From assembly GCA_004293165.1 (NCBI GenBank), contig RDYL01000002.1, forward strand, positions 620,001 to 684,000: a DNA stretch of 64,000 nt, in the 5' to 3' direction. This document shows, one piece after another, positions 62,811 through 64,000 of the stretch. Made by a program: the position numbers and the translations under genes. Every line of letters starts with the position of its first letter. Within the stretch, counting starts at the first letter, position 1. The stretch comes from Flavobacteriia bacterium (GTDB lineage Bacteria > Bacteroidota > Bacteroidia > Flavobacteriales > Flavobacteriaceae). The notes beneath the pieces are model-generated. The model searched no databases, was not told where the DNA came from, and was given only the letters and a program-made list of their open reading frames with translations.

Positions 62811-62822
62811 TGACAATTGTCA
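62811..62822. promoter_or_regulatory. Perfect 12-bp palindrome upstream of the YceI gene
   Basis: TGACAATTGTCA is a perfect dyad, 77 bases before the YceI start codon. It could be a repressor or activator site for the YceI gene and the gene after it. No regulator is encoded next to it. Confidence 0.4.
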
Positions 62823-62899
62823 TGTTATACCTTTTTTTTTAAACTGAAATTTGTACTATAAAATTAGAACAAATAATAAATTTATTAAAATTAGGTATT

Positions 62900-63487
62900 A
62901 TGAGCAATTTAAAAACACAGTTTGGAACTTTTCTAACACTTTTATTCGTGTTATGTAATTTTAATACTTTAGTTGCACAAGAATCTAAAGTGGTTTTAGC
63001 AGAAAGTAAATTAGTTGTAGACGGAACTTCAAATTTGCATGATTGGACAATTGAAGCAAAAGCTATGAGTGGAAAAGCTTCAGTAACTCTAGAGTCTGGC
63101 GATTTAAAAGCTGTTAAAAATTTAGATTTTATTGTAGAAGTTGAGCAATTAAAAAGTGGCAAAAGTGGAATGGATAAAAACACTTTTAAAGCATTAAAAA
63201 GTACAACAAATAAAAACATCAGTTTCAAATTAGTTAAAGTTATTAAAATCACTACAGTTTCAGATAATAACTATACCATTGAAACGCAAGGCGATTTAAC
63301 CATTGCTGGAGCAACAAAACGAATTAATCAAACATTTACAGTTAAGCTTGTTGGGAAAAAAATAATTTTCTCTGGTAAACATAAAATTGACATGACAGTT
63401 TATGGTGTTGAGCCACCTACAGCTTTAATGGGAACAATTAAAACTGGTAAAGATGTTATAGTCGATTTTAAAGTAACTTACAATTAA
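62900..63487 (+). CDS. YceI family periplasmic protein
   Basis: The 195-residue protein has a signal peptide (about residues 1-26, ending LVAQ) and a single YceI domain, a lipocalin-like barrel that binds isoprenoids or other lipids. Seen: LVVDGTSNLHDWTIEAKAMSG, the conserved DWT motif, and GDLTIAGATKRINQTFTV near the end. A palindrome lies upstream. An outer membrane-type protein is encoded 50 bases downstream on the same strand. Confidence 0.92.
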   Translation: MSNLKTQFGTFLTLLFVLCNFNTLVAQESKVVLAESKLVVDGTSNLHDWTIEAKAMSGKASVTLESGDLKAVKNLDFIVEVEQLKSGKSGMDKNTFKALKSTTNKNISFKLVKVIKITTVSDNNYTIETQGDLTIAGATKRINQTFTVKLVGKKIIFSGKHKIDMTVYGVEPPTALMGTIKTGKDVIVDFKVTYN

Positions 63488-63537
63488 TTCAAATAACGAA
63501 CTTATAACTAAAATACATATATTAAATTTTAAAAATC

Positions 63538-64000
63538 ATGAGAACATTTATTAAATTATCCGTACTGATAGTAGCCCTAAGTTTTACTGGTGTATCACAA
63601 GCTCAATCAACTACTTTTGGACAAATGCAAAATATGATTCCTAGAGACCAAAGAGCAATTAATCAATTTGATGTTAAGAAAGATAGTGTTGAATTTAAAG
63701 GATTAAGCATTGATTTAGGTGGTGCATTTGCATTACAATTTCAAGCAATGAATTCTTTTAATGACCAACAAGGAGGAACGTATGTTGCTTCAAATGGAGC
63801 AGCAATTACAAATTATAGATTAAATAATTTGGAAAACCAATTTAATTTACCAACTGCAAATATGACAATTGGAGCTCAATTATATGATGGAGTTCGTGTA
63901 AATTTAGATTTATATTTAGCTGCAAGACACCATAACGAAACTTGGGTAAAAGGTGGATATTTACAAATCGACAAATTAGATTTCATTAAAAAAGATTTCT
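63538..64000 (+). CDS. Exported outer membrane-type protein (3' end cut off)
   Basis: The reading frame from the ATG at 63538 is open to the edge, about 154 residues. It starts with a signal peptide (MRTFIKLSVLIVALSFTGVSQAQ). Asn/Gln-rich, alternating segments follow (GLSIDLGGAFALQFQAMNSF, LYDGVRVNLDLYLAARHHNET), consistent with a porin or large beta-barrel. It probably forms a unit with the YceI gene. Family and function cannot be settled from this part. Confidence 0.75.
   Translation, partial: MRTFIKLSVLIVALSFTGVSQAQSTTFGQMQNMIPRDQRAINQFDVKKDSVEFKGLSIDLGGAFALQFQAMNSFNDQQGGTYVASNGAAITNYRLNNLENQFNLPTANMTIGAQLYDGVRVNLDLYLAARHHNETWVKGGYLQIDKLDFIKKDF

Overview
The window is about 64 kb of an AT-rich chromosome that reads as a member of the Flavobacteriaceae, most likely Flavobacterium. 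The evidence is the gene content: type IX secretion sorting domains, a TonB-dependent receptor with a carboxypeptidase-like N-terminal domain, DUF3098, a PorT-like barrel, ATP-dependent PEP carboxykinase, and the ftsX-DUF3098-uppP-truB order. Promoters have the Bacteroidetes form (TTG, about 19 bases, TAnnTTTG). Start codons usually follow A-rich stretches rather than Shine-Dalgarno sites. Most of the window is ordinary core genome; I see no prophage, CRISPR array, rRNA or intact insertion sequence.

Layout: 1-1.1 kb, secreted type IX cargo (one gene cut by the window edge) and a tiny protein made of little more than a sorting domain. 1.2-5.3 kb, the E2 and E1 subunits of 2-oxoglutarate dehydrogenase. 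5.4-7.4 kb, a small outer membrane protein, an unknown protein and a polyprenyl synthase. 7.5-14.1 kb, a TetR-TolC-HlyD-RND efflux operon. 14.2-18.1 kb, a MORN-like protein, a TlpA-type thioredoxin, aspS, a small membrane protein and a cold shock protein. 18.1-18.5 kb, an intergenic region with a decayed inverted-repeat element. 18.5-26.8 kb, pckA, DUF423, a saccharopine dehydrogenase-like enzyme with an Lrp regulator, a zinc peptidase and an unusually long leuS. 26.9-30.1 kb, a MORN-like and a WG-repeat protein in tandem. 30.2-34.1 kb, ftsX-DUF3098-uppP-truB-barrel-cysteine hydrolase. 34.1-37.4 kb, a thioredoxin-like protein, a patatin, pyrH, frr and a small lipoprotein. 37.5-46.1 kb, a DUF5686 protein, an RND-superfamily exporter, asnS, rpoN and a PAP2-like membrane protein. 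46.1-49.4 kb, a PorT-like barrel, an ExbB/ExbD cluster and tRNA-Ser. 49.5-53.0 kb, asparaginase, an acyltransferase, tatD and a retropepsin-like protease. 53.1-59.0 kb, a lipoprotein and TonB receptor divergent from a PhoB/PhoR-like two-component system. 59-64 kb, a glycosyltransferase, an LpxH-like phosphoesterase, trmB, a LysE-type exporter, an alkyltransferase-like protein, a YceI protein and a cut outer membrane protein.

The most striking structure is in the divergent region between the TonB receptor and the response regulator. Six GTT cores stand at exactly 11-bp intervals (57147-57212), which is the geometry of a PhoB-type tandem operator. Together the lipoprotein, receptor, operator, regulator and a kinase with almost no extracellular sensor suggest a self-contained nutrient uptake module, probably for phosphate; the substrate is inference. 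A second theme is decayed intergenic micro-repeats in several families, pieces of which appear to have become codons inside leuS.
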